DNA of 64,000 nt from a bacterium HR28 (GTDB lineage Bacteria > Chloroflexota > Chloroflexia > Thermomicrobiales > Thermomicrobiaceae), in the NCBI GenBank assembly GCA_002898255.1, contig BEIE01000001.1, positions 744,001-808,000 on the forward strand, written 5' to 3'. Positions within the stretch are counted from its first letter, which is position 1. Every line of letters begins with the position of its first letter. The notes beneath the pieces are model-generated. The model ran no database searches and had not been told where the DNA came from. It saw only the letters and a program-made list of their open reading frames with translations. The position numbers and the translations under genes are program-made. Shown piece after piece: positions 25,169-33,576 of this stretch.

Positions 25169-25903
25169 CTAGCGATACGACCACCAGTAGAGGACAATGG
25201 TCGTCCCGGCGAACACGAGCAAGGCTGCAGTAGCCGTCTGGACATAGGGGACGACGCGGCGGAGTCCGCGGAGGAGACCAAGCCGGAGAAATGCGAGCGC
25301 AAAGGTCAATGCGACGATAACGCTAGCCATACCAAGGCTGTAGCTGGCGAGTTGGAGCGTACCTCGGAGGACGTTCCCGCTGAGTAGTGCGCTCCCGGCC
25401 GCGACCATAAAGACGGGGAGTGTACAGCTCAGTGAGCACAAGCCATAGCCGAGCCCAAACAGATAGAAACTCCGCACTGAACGCTCGTCGCGATGCCCGA
25501 TGCGGTCTGCGAGGCGTTCAAAGAGCGCAGGGGCGGTCACACGACCGAGGAACAGCGCAGCTCCAAGAACGATGAGAAGGATACCGATGCTGATGCCGAC
25601 CCATGGCATGATCGGAAAGAGAAACGTGCCGCCGAGCGACACAATGACTCCTGCGAGGACGAAGAGTGTCGAGAAACCGAGCGAGACGCTGCTGCCAACC
25701 AGGGCCGCGCGCGCCAGCCGTGGGAGAACGCGCGTGGATCCCCCCTCGCTGGTACCGAGATAGAGTGCCAAATAGGCGGGGAGCATGGCAAAACCGCAGG
25801 GATTCACAGCAGCCAGCATCCCAGCACCGAAGGCATATCCAAACGGTAACCAGCTTGCGATCGCTGAGAGCCAGCTTGCGACCCACACCTGGAACTCAGT
25901 CAC
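25169..25903 (-). CDS. CcdA/DsbD-like membrane protein
   Basis: Six-segment membrane protein of 244 residues in the CcdA family, which moves reducing equivalents across the membrane through paired cysteines; some relatives carry metal ions. Cys36 is in AAVNPCGFAML, and Cys156/Cys160 are in GYGLCSLSCTLP, a CxxxC arrangement. I chose GTG 25903, preceded by AGGGGAC; a GTG at 25918 is also possible. It overlaps the small gene before it. Placement under a CmtR-like metal sensor and without a cytochrome c or thioredoxin gene nearby suggests a role in metal (for example mercury, cadmium or lead) handling rather than cytochrome biogenesis; this is inference. Confidence 0.82.
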   Translation of the reverse strand: MTEFQVWVASWLSAIASWLPFGYAFGAGMLAAVNPCGFAMLPAYLALYLGTSEGGSTRVLPRLARAALVGSSVSLGFSTLFVLAGVIVSLGGTFLFPIMPWVGISIGILLIVLGAALFLGRVTAPALFERLADRIGHRDERSVRSFYLFGLGYGLCSLSCTLPVFMVAAGSALLSGNVLRGTLQLASYSLGMASVIVALTFALAFLRLGLLRGLRRVVPYVQTATAALLVFAGTTIVLYWWSYR

Positions 25904-26108
25904 GGCTCGTCCCCTCACTCTGTGGCGTGTCCGGGAGAGAACAGGCAGGCATTCGCCGCGCGACTAACCAGGCGATGAAGGCTCCGGCAGCTGGTGCACT
26001 TGCGGCAAGCAAGACCGTCCACTGGCCAGTTGCGACGCCATAGGCTATCAACGCGCCAGTGACAAGCAACCAACCGATACGGCACGGAGCCAGGAAGAAC
26101 TCGCGCAC
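25896..26108 (-). CDS. Small membrane protein in metal-sensor operon
   Basis: About 70 residues with two hydrophobic segments (GWLLVTGALIAYGVATG and WTVLLAASAPAAGAFIAWLV). One Cys lies before the first segment (LAPCRIG) and one after the second (MPACSLP), which recalls the size and cysteine placing of small mercury-transport proteins, though no MerT or MerF signature is clear. Start GTG 26108 follows GAGG; a TTG at 26114 overlapping the regulator stop is the alternative. It overlaps both neighbours or nearly so, hence one operon. Confidence 0.65.
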   Translation of the reverse strand: MREFFLAPCRIGWLLVTGALIAYGVATGQWTVLLAASAPAAGAFIAWLVARRMPACSLPDTPQSEGTSRD

Positions 26109-26110
26109 GC

Positions 26111-26545
26111 TCAATCCTCCACGAGGTCATGACGTTCTGCGTATGCACAACTGGCGATTGCCGCTAGATGTGGGCGCGCGAGTTCGCGCGCCAGGGCGAG
26201 CAGGGCAGGAATACGCTGGTCGCTGATGGCATAGAAGCGATACTTCCCCTCGCGGCGAACGCGTACCAACCCGCAGGTACGTAAACACGTCAAGTGCGCA
26301 GAGACGCGCCCTTGTGGCTGTGCGAGTCGTTCCACCAGCGCGCTCACATGGAGTTCTCCCTCACGTGTCAGGAGATCGAGGATGCGTAGGCGAGTAGGAT
26401 CGGAGAGCGCATGGAGAAAACGGGCGAGAATCGATGGGGGTACCTCTCCTGGATCAAAAGGCGCCTCAATCCGACGGCTGCGGATGGGCAGGGTCCGCGG
26501 ATGCTTGCGTTCAGCCAGCTGCAGTTCTTCGGCCTGTTCTGCCAT
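26111..26545 (-). CDS. ArsR-family metal sensor, CmtR-like
   Basis: Winged-helix repressor of 144 residues. The HTH core is ILARFLHALSDPTRLRILDLLT...VSALVERLAQPQGRVSAHLTCLRTCGLVRVRREGKYRFYAI. Cys87 and Cys91 in HLTCLRTCGL and Cys133 in SCAYAERHD match the three thiols (C-x3-C in the recognition helix plus a C-terminal Cys before AER) by which mycobacterial CmtR binds cadmium or lead. So it probably lifts repression of the operon on Cd(II)/Pb(II) or a similar soft metal. ATG 26545 follows GGGAGAAG. First gene of a four-gene minus-strand operon. It has a ~35-residue N-terminal extension compared with CmtR. Confidence 0.85.
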   Translation of the reverse strand: MAEQAEELQLAERKHPRTLPIRSRRIEAPFDPGEVPPSILARFLHALSDPTRLRILDLLTREGELHVSALVERLAQPQGRVSAHLTCLRTCGLVRVRREGKYRFYAISDQRIPALLALARELARPHLAAIASCAYAERHDLVED

Positions 26546-26618
26546 GCTCGCTTCTCCCGGAAGAAGTGTACTGGTTCCACTCGAAGAGCATATCCGTCGC
26601 ACTTTGGTGGATAGGAAA

Positions 26619-26648
26619 ACGGGCGACCACCACACGGTGGCCGCCCGT
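26619..26648 (-). terminator. Intrinsic terminator after the membrane/coiled-coil gene
   Basis: Read on the minus strand, a hairpin with 7-bp (acgggcg/cgcccgt) and 5-bp (ccacc/ggtgg) stems split by one mismatch and a 4-base loop is followed by TTTTCCT. It lies 46 bases after the stop at 26694, and just before the ArsR operon, so it insulates the two units. Confidence 0.75.
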
Positions 26649-26693
26649 CGGGCCTTGTTTCCTGCGGCAATGGGTGGCGATCAGACGAGCTAG

Positions 26694-27383
26694 TCACTCA
26701 GTGAACTCGGCCAGCGGCTCCTCGCTGAACGAGAAGTCAGCCCAGAGTTCGCGGAGCTGCCTTGCGAGCGAACTCAAGCCGCGCCGAACTTGCTCCCGCT
26801 GATCCGGGCGGAGCAGTCCGAAGTAGACGAGTGCCCCAGCGGCGCCAAGCCAGAAGCCGAGCGCTGCGCTCTCTTGTGCGGCACGACGAACGCGCGTGAA
26901 GAGGCTTGGGCGAGCCGGGCGCGGGCGCTTGGCGGCGAGCCGCTCAGGCATCGCGCGGGCGCGCGCCGCCGCTTGTTCGATGGCGTGCTCGGCGGTGCGG
27001 AGTGCTTCCCGGGCGGCCTGTTCGGTCGCCGGCAGGACATTCCGCTGTAACTTTTCGACAGCCGCTCGCTCGGCTTGCAAGACGGTCTGGGCACGGCGAG
27101 CTCGTTCCGGAAGTGTCCGCGCTGTTTGCCGCACCAGTGGTCGCAGCCGCTTGCGCCAGAAGGAGCGGGCGATCTCCCCGTCGTGGATCGGAAGTCGCTC
27201 ACGCACGTCCTGGACTGCTTCCCGGAGTGATCCGAGTGCGGATTCGAGATCGATTTCCTCGGCCAGCCGCTGGCGGAGTGTCCGGCGCTGGCGACGGCGT
27301 ACGATGAGCCATGCTCCGAGTCCCAGCGCTGTTCCGCCGGCGAGCGCTCCCCAGAGCTTCCAGTCGTTCCCTGCCTGAACCAT
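26694..27383 (-). CDS. Membrane-anchored coiled-coil protein, unknown function
   Basis: 229 residues. An N-terminal membrane segment WGALAGGTALGLGAWLIV (~9-27) is followed by a long Arg/Ala/Glu-rich helical region (~30-165) likely to form coiled coil, then a second hydrophobic stretch AALGFWLGAAGALVYFGLL (~182-200) and a charged tail. It resembles YtxH-like or phage-shock-like architecture only in outline. ATG at 27383 follows AAGGAGGGACATCG. Single gene with its own terminator. Confidence 0.7.
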   Translation of the reverse strand: MVQAGNDWKLWGALAGGTALGLGAWLIVRRRQRRTLRQRLAEEIDLESALGSLREAVQDVRERLPIHDGEIARSFWRKRLRPLVRQTARTLPERARRAQTVLQAERAAVEKLQRNVLPATEQAAREALRTAEHAIEQAAARARAMPERLAAKRPRPARPSLFTRVRRAAQESAALGFWLGAAGALVYFGLLRPDQREQVRRGLSSLARQLRELWADFSFSEEPLAEFTE

Positions 27384-27502
27384 CGATGTCCCTCCTTCCC
27401 CGGCGGATCCGGCGAGTTCCATAGTACCACTCGGAGCGAAGGTGACAGAAGCGGCTCGCCGTATGCGGCGGAATTGGTTACGCTCGACAGTGGAGGCAGG
27501 CG

Positions 27503-28234
27503 ATGCGGATCCTCGTGATTGCGGACATCCATGGCAATATGGCTGCGCTGGAAGCGGTCTTCGCGGCGGCGGGGCCGATCGATCGTGTCTGGTGCTTAGG
27601 CGACGTGGTGGGTTACGGGCCGCGGCCGCGTGACTGCGTCGAGTGGATTCGTGAGCGGGCTGGTCCGACAACGGTGCTTGGGAACCACGATGCAGCGTGT
27701 CTGGGGCGCGTACCGCTCGAGGGATTTAACCCAGTCGCGCGCTATGCGTTGCGCTGGACGATGCTGCAGTTAGGACCGGAGCACCGTGCGTTTCTCGAGA
27801 GCCTTCCCGAGAAGCTCGTGCTCGATGAGGTGACGCTCGTGCATGGGAGCCTGCGCGCTCCGGTTTGGGAATACGTCTTCACGAGTGAGCAAGCGAGGGC
27901 GAACTTCGATCTCCTACGGACGCGTCTCTGCTTCTTTGGACACACACATGTTCCGTTCGTGCTGAGCGAAGAAGCAGCACGCAAGGGTGAGCCGCCGTCT
28001 CGTCCGGATGACGGGGATGTGGTCGATGTTCACGCGGGGCGGTTTCTTGTCAATCCAGGCTCTGTGGGGCAGCCGCGTGACGGGGATCCGCGGGCAGCGT
28101 TCATGATTTGGGAGCCAGAGCGGGGGCAGCTGACCTTCCGGCGCGTACCGTACAATATCGCAGTGGTACAGGCCGAGATGGCGGCTGTCGGACTTCCCCA
28201 GCTGCTGATCGAACGCCTGGCGCTCGGGTACTGA
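27503..28234 (+). CDS. Calcineurin-like metallophosphoesterase
   Basis: 243-residue phosphoesterase of the YfcE/MJ0936-like group. Metal motifs are in order: IADIHGN (~6-12), LGDVVGYGPRP (~33), LGNHDAACLG (~59), then VHGSLRAPVWEYVF (~113), FGHTHVPFVL (~147) and NPGSVGQPRDG (~190), the complete DxH-GDxxGYGP-GNHD-GH-GHTH set. Substrate unknown; relatives act on phosphodiesters or nucleotides. ATG follows GGAGGCAGGCG. A stress-protein gene follows after 22 bases, so the four genes to 29.8 kb may be one operon. Confidence 0.93.
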   Translation: MRILVIADIHGNMAALEAVFAAAGPIDRVWCLGDVVGYGPRPRDCVEWIRERAGPTTVLGNHDAACLGRVPLEGFNPVARYALRWTMLQLGPEHRAFLESLPEKLVLDEVTLVHGSLRAPVWEYVFTSEQARANFDLLRTRLCFFGHTHVPFVLSEEAARKGEPPSRPDDGDVVDVHAGRFLVNPGSVGQPRDGDPRAAFMIWEPERGQLTFRRVPYNIAVVQAEMAAVGLPQLLIERLALGY

Positions 28235-28256
28235 GGCGGGCAATAGGAGGAACGCC

Positions 28257-28715
28257 GTGGCGCGCGTCTACCGCCGGGTGGTCGTCCCGGTGAGTGGATC
28301 GCCAGATGACGAGCGGGCGATCGATTTAGCGGCCGCTGTGTGCGCCGGTAGTGATACCACGCTGATTCTGGTCTACGTCGTCGAGGTACCACAACGCTTC
28401 GCGCTGGATGTGGAGCTCCCGGAACAGATTGAGCGCGGAAGTGCGATCTTGGAGCATGCGGCTGAGTATGCCCAGCGCGTCGCACGTGGCAAGTGGAAGC
28501 GGGTGATGACCGAGCTCCTCCAAGCGCGGGTGGCAGGTGCGGCAATCGTCGACGAGGCGATCGAGCGAGCGGCCGATGCGATTATCATGGCGACGCGCAG
28601 CCGTTGGACGCTGGGAGTGCTCACACAAGGAGAGACGCTTCCGTATATCCTTGACAATGCACCGTGCGACGTGGTAGTCGTCCGCGTCGCTGACCAGGGT
28701 GGGGCACCGTCGTGA
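28257..28715 (+). CDS. Universal stress protein (UspA domain)
   Basis: Single UspA domain, 152 residues. It starts RVVVPVSGSPDDERAIDLAA with the Val/Pro/Asp-type N-terminal strand and ends with the expected strand; the nucleotide site GxxG near residue 120 (TRSRWTLGVLTQGETLPYILDNAPCDVVVVR) is less canonical than in ATP-binding members (GSTSE style G2xG9xGS), so ATP binding is uncertain. Located directly before two RCK proteins, with the next start overlapping its stop (GTGA). Usp domains often accompany potassium and ion transport genes. Confidence 0.85.
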   Translation: MARVYRRVVVPVSGSPDDERAIDLAAAVCAGSDTTLILVYVVEVPQRFALDVELPEQIERGSAILEHAAEYAQRVARGKWKRVMTELLQARVAGAAIVDEAIERAADAIIMATRSRWTLGVLTQGETLPYILDNAPCDVVVVRVADQGGAPS

Positions 28716-29134
28716 AGATCATCATCGTTGGTTGCGGTCGTGTTGGTGCCAAGCTTGCCAGCGACTTCGCCGAAGAGGGGCATCAAGTGTCGGTCGTTGA
28801 CCAGCGGCAGACCGCTTTCCGGCGCCTCCCGTCAGGTTTCCGTGGCCAGCTGGTACTCGGTACTGGGATTGACGAGGACGTGCTCCGCAACGCGGGGATC
28901 CAGCAGGCAGACGTCTTCATTGCCGTAACGGAGAACGACAATACTAACATTATGGCTGCCCAGATTGCTCAGGTGATTTATCGCGTTCCAAAGGTGATTC
29001 TCCGCATCTATGACCCGGACCGGGCTGAGATCTACCGTGAGCTCGGCCTCACGGTGATCTGTCCGACCCGTACAGTCGCGGAGATGATTGAGCACGCGGT
29101 ACGCGATCAAGTTGTTCCCACCGAGCCGAGTTGA
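28712..29134 (+). CDS. RCK_N (TrkA-N) NAD-binding regulator
   Basis: 140-residue Rossmann-fold RCK domain that gates potassium channels or Trk/Ktr transporters on binding nucleotide. Nucleotide motif IIIVGCGRVGAKLASDFAEEGHQVSVVD (GxGxxG ... D) at residues 3-30 and IAVTENDNTNIMAAQIA near 70. It lacks the C-terminal RCK_C domain. GTG start overlaps the stop of the stress protein. It is followed immediately by a second, full-length RCK protein, so the two may form a heteromer; no channel subunit is in the window. Confidence 0.88.
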   Translation: MKIIIVGCGRVGAKLASDFAEEGHQVSVVDQRQTAFRRLPSGFRGQLVLGTGIDEDVLRNAGIQQADVFIAVTENDNTNIMAAQIAQVIYRVPKVILRIYDPDRAEIYRELGLTVICPTRTVAEMIEHAVRDQVVPTEPS

Positions 29135-29166
29135 GCGGACGGGCAGCCGAGTGGGGAGCAGAACAC

Positions 29167-29835
29167 ATGTACATCATCGTCGTCGGCGGAGGCAAAGTCG
29201 GTTACTACTTGACGAAGACTCTGGTGAATGAAGGGTATGAAGTATTCCTTATCGAGAAGAACCCAGTTAAAGTACAGCTCTACCGTGACCGCTTCGGTGC
29301 CATCGTCATGCAGGGGGACGGGGCCGAGGTAGCGACGCTCGCAGCGGCTGGTGCCGGGCGAGCCGACGTGGTCATTGCAGTCACGGGAGACGACGAGGAC
29401 AACCTCGTTATTTGCCAGGTCGCTCGGGAGCGTTTTGGCGTCCGACGGACGATTGCGCGGGTGAACAATCCCAAGAACGAAGAGCTGTTCCGCCGATTAG
29501 GGATCGACGTCACGGTGAGTCAGACGAACGTCATCCTGAGTCTGATCGAGCAACAGATCCCCGAGCGGCCCTTTGTGCATCTCTTGGCTTTACGCCACGC
29601 GGATCTCGCCATTGTCGAGGCCAAGGTCGCTGCCGAGTCGCCGGTTGTGCATCAGCCGATCTGGCAGCTGCCGCTTCCGCCGGAGTCGATCATCACCGCG
29701 ATCCTGCGCCGAGGTGAACTGATCATCCCCACGGGGCAGACGGTCATTGAGCCGGGTGACGAACTGATCATTGTCACGAAGCAACAGCGCGAAGCGGAGC
29801 TCCGCGAACTCCTGTGCGTTCCGGCAACGCGCTAG
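29167..29835 (+). CDS. TrkA-type potassium-uptake regulator (RCK_N + RCK_C)
   Basis: 222-residue cytoplasmic gating protein. RCK_N spans ~1-135 with IIVVGGGKVGYYLTKTLVNEGYEVFLIEKN (GxGxxG ... E) and AVTGDDEDNLVICQVARERFGVRRTIARVNNPKNEELF. RCK_C covers ~145-222 (AEVAAESPVVHQPIWQLPLPPESIITAILRRGELIIPTGQTVIEPGDELIIV). I put the start at ATG 29167 after GGGGAGCAG; the longer frame to 29131 overlaps the gene before. Regulation of K+ import is the usual role; the transporter subunit must be elsewhere. Confidence 0.92.
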   Translation: MYIIVVGGGKVGYYLTKTLVNEGYEVFLIEKNPVKVQLYRDRFGAIVMQGDGAEVATLAAAGAGRADVVIAVTGDDEDNLVICQVARERFGVRRTIARVNNPKNEELFRRLGIDVTVSQTNVILSLIEQQIPERPFVHLLALRHADLAIVEAKVAAESPVVHQPIWQLPLPPESIITAILRRGELIIPTGQTVIEPGDELIIVTKQQREAELRELLCVPATR

Positions 29836-30588
29836 GTGGATCCGCTTGGGCTCCGACCGAAAGCGGGTGTCGTGACTCAGGACGAGCATTGGTGCCTCGA
29901 CAGAGAGTGATCATTTTCTCCTCTGCGCGGTGTGTTGCCGGTGTGCCTGCTTCTGCTGTGTGGAATGAAGGAGAGATGCTTTGCCCGACCGCATTGGCCA
30001 TTTATTGGGATCACACTGAGCCTACACCGCCACTTGTGAGGAAGCGTGATTCTGCGTCGTGGCAAGACGCAATACCGGTACGGCGGGAGACGTGAGCGAT
30101 AGAATCACTCGCCCACTCCGCGAGGTGGATCACATCTTCATCAGCGATAACGTGGTCTCCCCAGTAGCCTGTGCCCAATAGTTCTGGATCAATGGTTGTT
30201 GCCCGCAACGATGGAAAAGCGCGCTGTGCGGCAGGTGAAGGTGTTGCGGAGCAGTCAGCTGTGCGTTTTGCCAGCCGGGATCGAGAGGCGCGATGTGAGG
30301 GGACAGCACGAGTCGTCGGGGAGAGCACGGGCGCATTGCATGGCAGGCTCATCGCTGTTGTTGTGGCGGAGTCGTTCCGGATCGAACGGTTGCGTGCTCT
30401 CTAGGGAGCGGCAGTCTCGTTCCAGTCAGACGTTGTCGCTCGCCGGTCTATCTTCGCAAGGGACGGAGCCGACAGACGTTTTTCCGCCAGCACAGCTCAG
30501 GAGCCAGCGAAACGCAGACGGAGGCCGGCTCGCCCTTGCACTCCGCTGAGCCGGCCTCCGTTACAGTTCTCGCGTGAGGTCCTCGGTG
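29836..30588. other. 753-bp gap between RCK genes and glutamate dehydrogenase
   Basis: No supported gene. A minus-strand frame at 30011-30352 (113 codons) and a few plus-strand frames are open, but none has a good ribosome site or a product I recognise. The only clear element is the strong hairpin at 30518-30561 at the right end. Confidence 0.4.
30518..30561 (-). terminator. Strong hairpin terminator after glutamate dehydrogenase
   Basis: acggaggccggctc and gagccggcctccgt form a perfect 14-bp stem around a 16-base loop, starting 27 bases after the dehydrogenase stop on the minus strand. The tail is CTGCGTTTCG, so the T run is poor, but the position and stem strength make a terminator likely. 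Confidence 0.65.
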
Positions 30589-31854
30589 TTACGGGTAGAT
30601 CCCGCGTAACCGTGTGATCTCCGCGACCCGCTGAACGGCGAGTACCAGTGCTGCGGTACGCAGCTGCACGCGATAACGCTCGGCTGTGGCATGGATTGCC
30701 TGGAAGGCGCGTGTCATGATGGTGCGCAAGCGGCTGTTTACCTCCTCTTCCGTCCAGTAGAAGTGCTGGAGACCTTGGACCCACTCGAAGTAGGAAACCG
30801 TGACACCTCCAGCATTGGCATAGATATCGGGGAGAACAATCACCCCACGGTCGAACAAGATGCGATCTGCTTCTGGTGTCGTCGGTCCGTTTGCCGCTTC
30901 GGCGATGAGTCGGGCCTGGATGCGCGGTGCGTTGTGCTCGGTGATCTGCTCTTCGAGCGCCGCAGGAATAAGGATGTCGCAGGGGAGTTCCAGGAGTTGC
31001 TCGTTCGTGATGGTCTCGGCTTCCGGGAAGCCGACGACAGAACCGGTCTGCTGCTTATAGGCGATGACAGCGGGGATATCGAGACCTCGCGGATTGTAGA
31101 TTCCCCCGCGGGAATCGGAGACCCCCACCACCCGGCTCCCAAGTTCGTAGAGCAACCGGGCGGCAGTCGATCCAGCGTTACCGAATCCCTGGATCACAAC
31201 ACGGGCCTCTGTTAGGTCGATATTGTAAGTCTTGGCCGCTTCCTCGATCGCGAAGACGACGCCACGACCGGTTGCCTCGAGGCGACCGGCAGAGCCACCG
31301 AGTAACGTGGGTTTACCGGTGACGACGGCGGGCACACCAACTCCGCCATGTCGATGCATACTGTAGGTATCCATGATCCAAGCCATGATCTGGGGATTCG
31401 TGTTCACGTCTGGGGCCGGAATATCCTGGTGCGGTCCGAGGAGGATCGAGATCTCGGTGGTGTAGCGCCGAGTGAGATTTTGGAGCTCGCCAGGCGAGAG
31501 GAGCTTTGGATCAACGCGCACGCCGCCCTTTCCCCCGCCGAAGGGGAGCCCCATGATGGCGCATTTCCAGGTCATCCACATGGCGAGGGCTTTAACCTCG
31601 TCGAGCGTCACGTTCGGGTGGTAGCGGATACCACCCTTGGCTGGCCCAGCGGCCAGGTTGTGGTGAACGCGGTAACCCGTGAAGACCTTGACGGATCCGT
31701 CATCCATCTCGACGGGAAAATTGACGATAAGTTCACGTTTGCAGGTTCTCAGAATCTGGCGGAGTTCGTCTTCGAGGCCAATGAGATCGGCAGCTTGTTC
31801 AAACTGCTCGACCGCGATGTCGTACAAGCTCTGTTGTGGTGCTGCGATCGCCAT
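30589..31854 (-). CDS. gdhA: Glutamate dehydrogenase (Glu/Leu/Phe/Val family)
   Basis: NAD(P)-dependent oxidative deamination of glutamate to 2-oxoglutarate, linking nitrogen and the TCA cycle; 421 residues, the hexameric short class. Substrate site GPAKGGIRYHPNV...LAMWMTWKCAIMGLPFGGGKGGV near residues 75-115 with the catalytic Lys in PFGGGKGG, and PDVNTN near 150. The Rossmann motif is IQGFGNAGSTAARLLYELG near 210 followed by VVGVSDSRGGIY (Asp favours NAD). ATG 31854 follows GGGGGCGAAGG. Single gene with its own terminator. LeuDH is less likely because of the size. Confidence 0.93.
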   Translation of the reverse strand: MAIAAPQQSLYDIAVEQFEQAADLIGLEDELRQILRTCKRELIVNFPVEMDDGSVKVFTGYRVHHNLAAGPAKGGIRYHPNVTLDEVKALAMWMTWKCAIMGLPFGGGKGGVRVDPKLLSPGELQNLTRRYTTEISILLGPHQDIPAPDVNTNPQIMAWIMDTYSMHRHGGVGVPAVVTGKPTLLGGSAGRLEATGRGVVFAIEEAAKTYNIDLTEARVVIQGFGNAGSTAARLLYELGSRVVGVSDSRGGIYNPRGLDIPAVIAYKQQTGSVVGFPEAETITNEQLLELPCDILIPAALEEQITEHNAPRIQARLIAEAANGPTTPEADRILFDRGVIVLPDIYANAGGVTVSYFEWVQGLQHFYWTEEEVNSRLRTIMTRAFQAIHATAERYRVQLRTAALVLAVQRVAEITRLRGIYP

Positions 31855-31972
31855 CCTTCGCCCCCATAATCGTCGGCATCCAGCGCTCAAGCGTTACTGA
31901 TGCCGTGCGGCCTTGCACGAATCGCGGCCACACGGTTTGCGTCACCGCCGATTGGGGTGCGGGGCGAGCGGG

Positions 31973-33436
31973 TCACTCGACCGGTTGCCGGAGCGCTTCC
32001 TCCAAGATTCGGCGAGCGACAGCCGGGTTGGCGCGTCCACCGAGCGCGCGATTGACCTGGCCGAGGAGGAAGCCGATTGCAGCCGTCTTCCCCTTGCGAT
32101 AATCGGCGACCGCCTTCGGGTTCTCAGCCAACACGCGCTCGACCACTTGGCGCAGTTGTGCTTCGTCGCTGATTTGGGCGAGCCCGCGCTCGGCGACGAG
32201 CACCTCCGGGTCGATTCCCGTCTCGCTGACCGCCACCAGGAGTTCCTTGGCGGTGAGCATGCTGATGGTTCCGCGCCGAACCAGGTCGATGAGCTGTCGC
32301 AACTGGCGTGGTTGCACTCCGACCTCGGAGATGCTGCGGCCACGCTCGCGCAGCAGCGCGAACAGCTCGCCGGTGATCCAGTTAGCGATCTCGCGCGCTC
32401 GCGTGCGGTCGCCGGCGACGCACGCCTCAAAGTAGTCAGCAATCGCTCGCTCTTCGGTGAGGAGCGCCGCCTCTTGTGGTCCAAGTCCGTACTCGGCCTG
32501 GAAGCGCTCCCAGCGAGCCAGCGGGAGCTCGGGCATGGCTGCCCGAATGCGCGCCAGATCGTCCTCAGTCAAGAAGATCGGCGGAAGGTCCGGTTCGGGA
32601 AAGTACCGGTAGTCATCTGGGTATTCCTTGGCTCGTTGGGTGACGGTAATCTCTTGGTCTTCCAGCCAGCCGCGTGTCTCCTGCACGAGCTGCTCGCCGC
32701 GGCGGATCGCGGCGCGCTGGCGCTCTTCCTCATAGGCCAGCGCGCGCTCGACCGAGCGGAAGCTGTTGAGGTTCTTGATCTCGCTCTTTGGCCACTGTTG
32801 CTGACCATCGCGCGTCCGCTGTGAGATGTTGGCGTCGCAGCGGAAAGCTCCCTCTTCCATGTTCCCCGTAGAGACGCCGAGGTAGCGGAGCACCTGGCGC
32901 AGCGCCATCAGGAAGAGCCGTGCCTCCTCTGGGGAGCGCAAGTCCGGCTCCGTCACAATCTCGATGAGCGGAACACCGGAGCGGTTCATGTCGATCAGGC
33001 TGTAGCTCTCACCAGCGACGGTGCGATGGACCAGGCGCGCCGTGTCCTCCTCAAGATGGACTCGCCGGATCCGCACGCGGCGGCGTTCGCCATTGACCAG
33101 GAACTCCAGCATCCCGTCAACACAGAGCGGGAGGTCGTACTGCGAAATCTGATAGCCCTTGGGAAGATCCGGATACATGTAGTTCTTACGGTCGAACTTG
33201 CTGTATGGTGGGATGCGGCACCCCAAGGCGAGTCCGGTCATCACGGTCATCTCCACAGCACGCCGGTTGATGACCGGCAGCGAGCCGGGTAAACCGAGGC
33301 AGACCGGACACACGTGGGTATTCGGCGGTGCTCCAGCGTAGTCTGCTGAGCAGCCGCAGAACATCTTCGACCGGGTCAAGAGCTGGGCGTGCACCTCCAG
33401 CCCGATGACCGTTTCCAGCTCCACAGGAACCTCCAT
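31973..33436 (-). CDS. gatB: Asp/Glu-tRNA(Asn/Gln) amidotransferase subunit B
   Basis: Subunit of GatCAB, which converts Glu-tRNA(Gln) and Asp-tRNA(Asn) to the amide forms; 487 residues (usual ~480). N-terminal catalytic cradle with [26 protein letters not shown], and [19 protein letters not shown] supplying zinc cysteines (CxC ... CxxC). [21 protein letters not shown] and RCDANISQR are diagnostic. The C-terminal GatB/YqeY tRNA-tail domain covers ~335-487. I used ATG 33436 (EVPVELETV); ATG 33466 is possible. A TGCTATACT element 12-20 bases upstream may be an extended -10, giving a very short leader. GatA and GatC are not in the window. Confidence 0.95.
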   Translation of the reverse strand: MEVPVELETVIGLEVHAQLLTRSKMFCGCSADYAGAPPNTHVCPVCLGLPGSLPVINRRAVEMTVMTGLALGCRIPPYSKFDRKNYMYPDLPKGYQISQYDLPLCVDGMLEFLVNGERRRVRIRRVHLEEDTARLVHRTVAGESYSLIDMNRSGVPLIEIVTEPDLRSPEEARLFLMALRQVLRYLGVSTGNMEEGAFRCDANISQRTRDGQQQWPKSEIKNLNSFRSVERALAYEEERQRAAIRRGEQLVQETRGWLEDQEITVTQRAKEYPDDYRYFPEPDLPPIFLTEDDLARIRAAMPELPLARWERFQAEYGLGPQEAALLTEERAIADYFEACVAGDRTRAREIANWITGELFALLRERGRSISEVGVQPRQLRQLIDLVRRGTISMLTAKELLVAVSETGIDPEVLVAERGLAQISDEAQLRQVVERVLAENPKAVADYRKGKTAAIGFLLGQVNRALGGRANPAVARRILEEALRQPVE

Positions 33437-33576
33437 CCCGCTCTCGGTGGCGAGTATAGCATCCATAGCTCGCCGCTCAGCTGTGGCTCGGAAGATGCGT
33501 GGTAAGATCAGGCCAGGTGTGGTCCGGAACGGACCGCGCGTGCCCGTGTTCTGGTTCCCGAGAGGGGACGTGCCGC

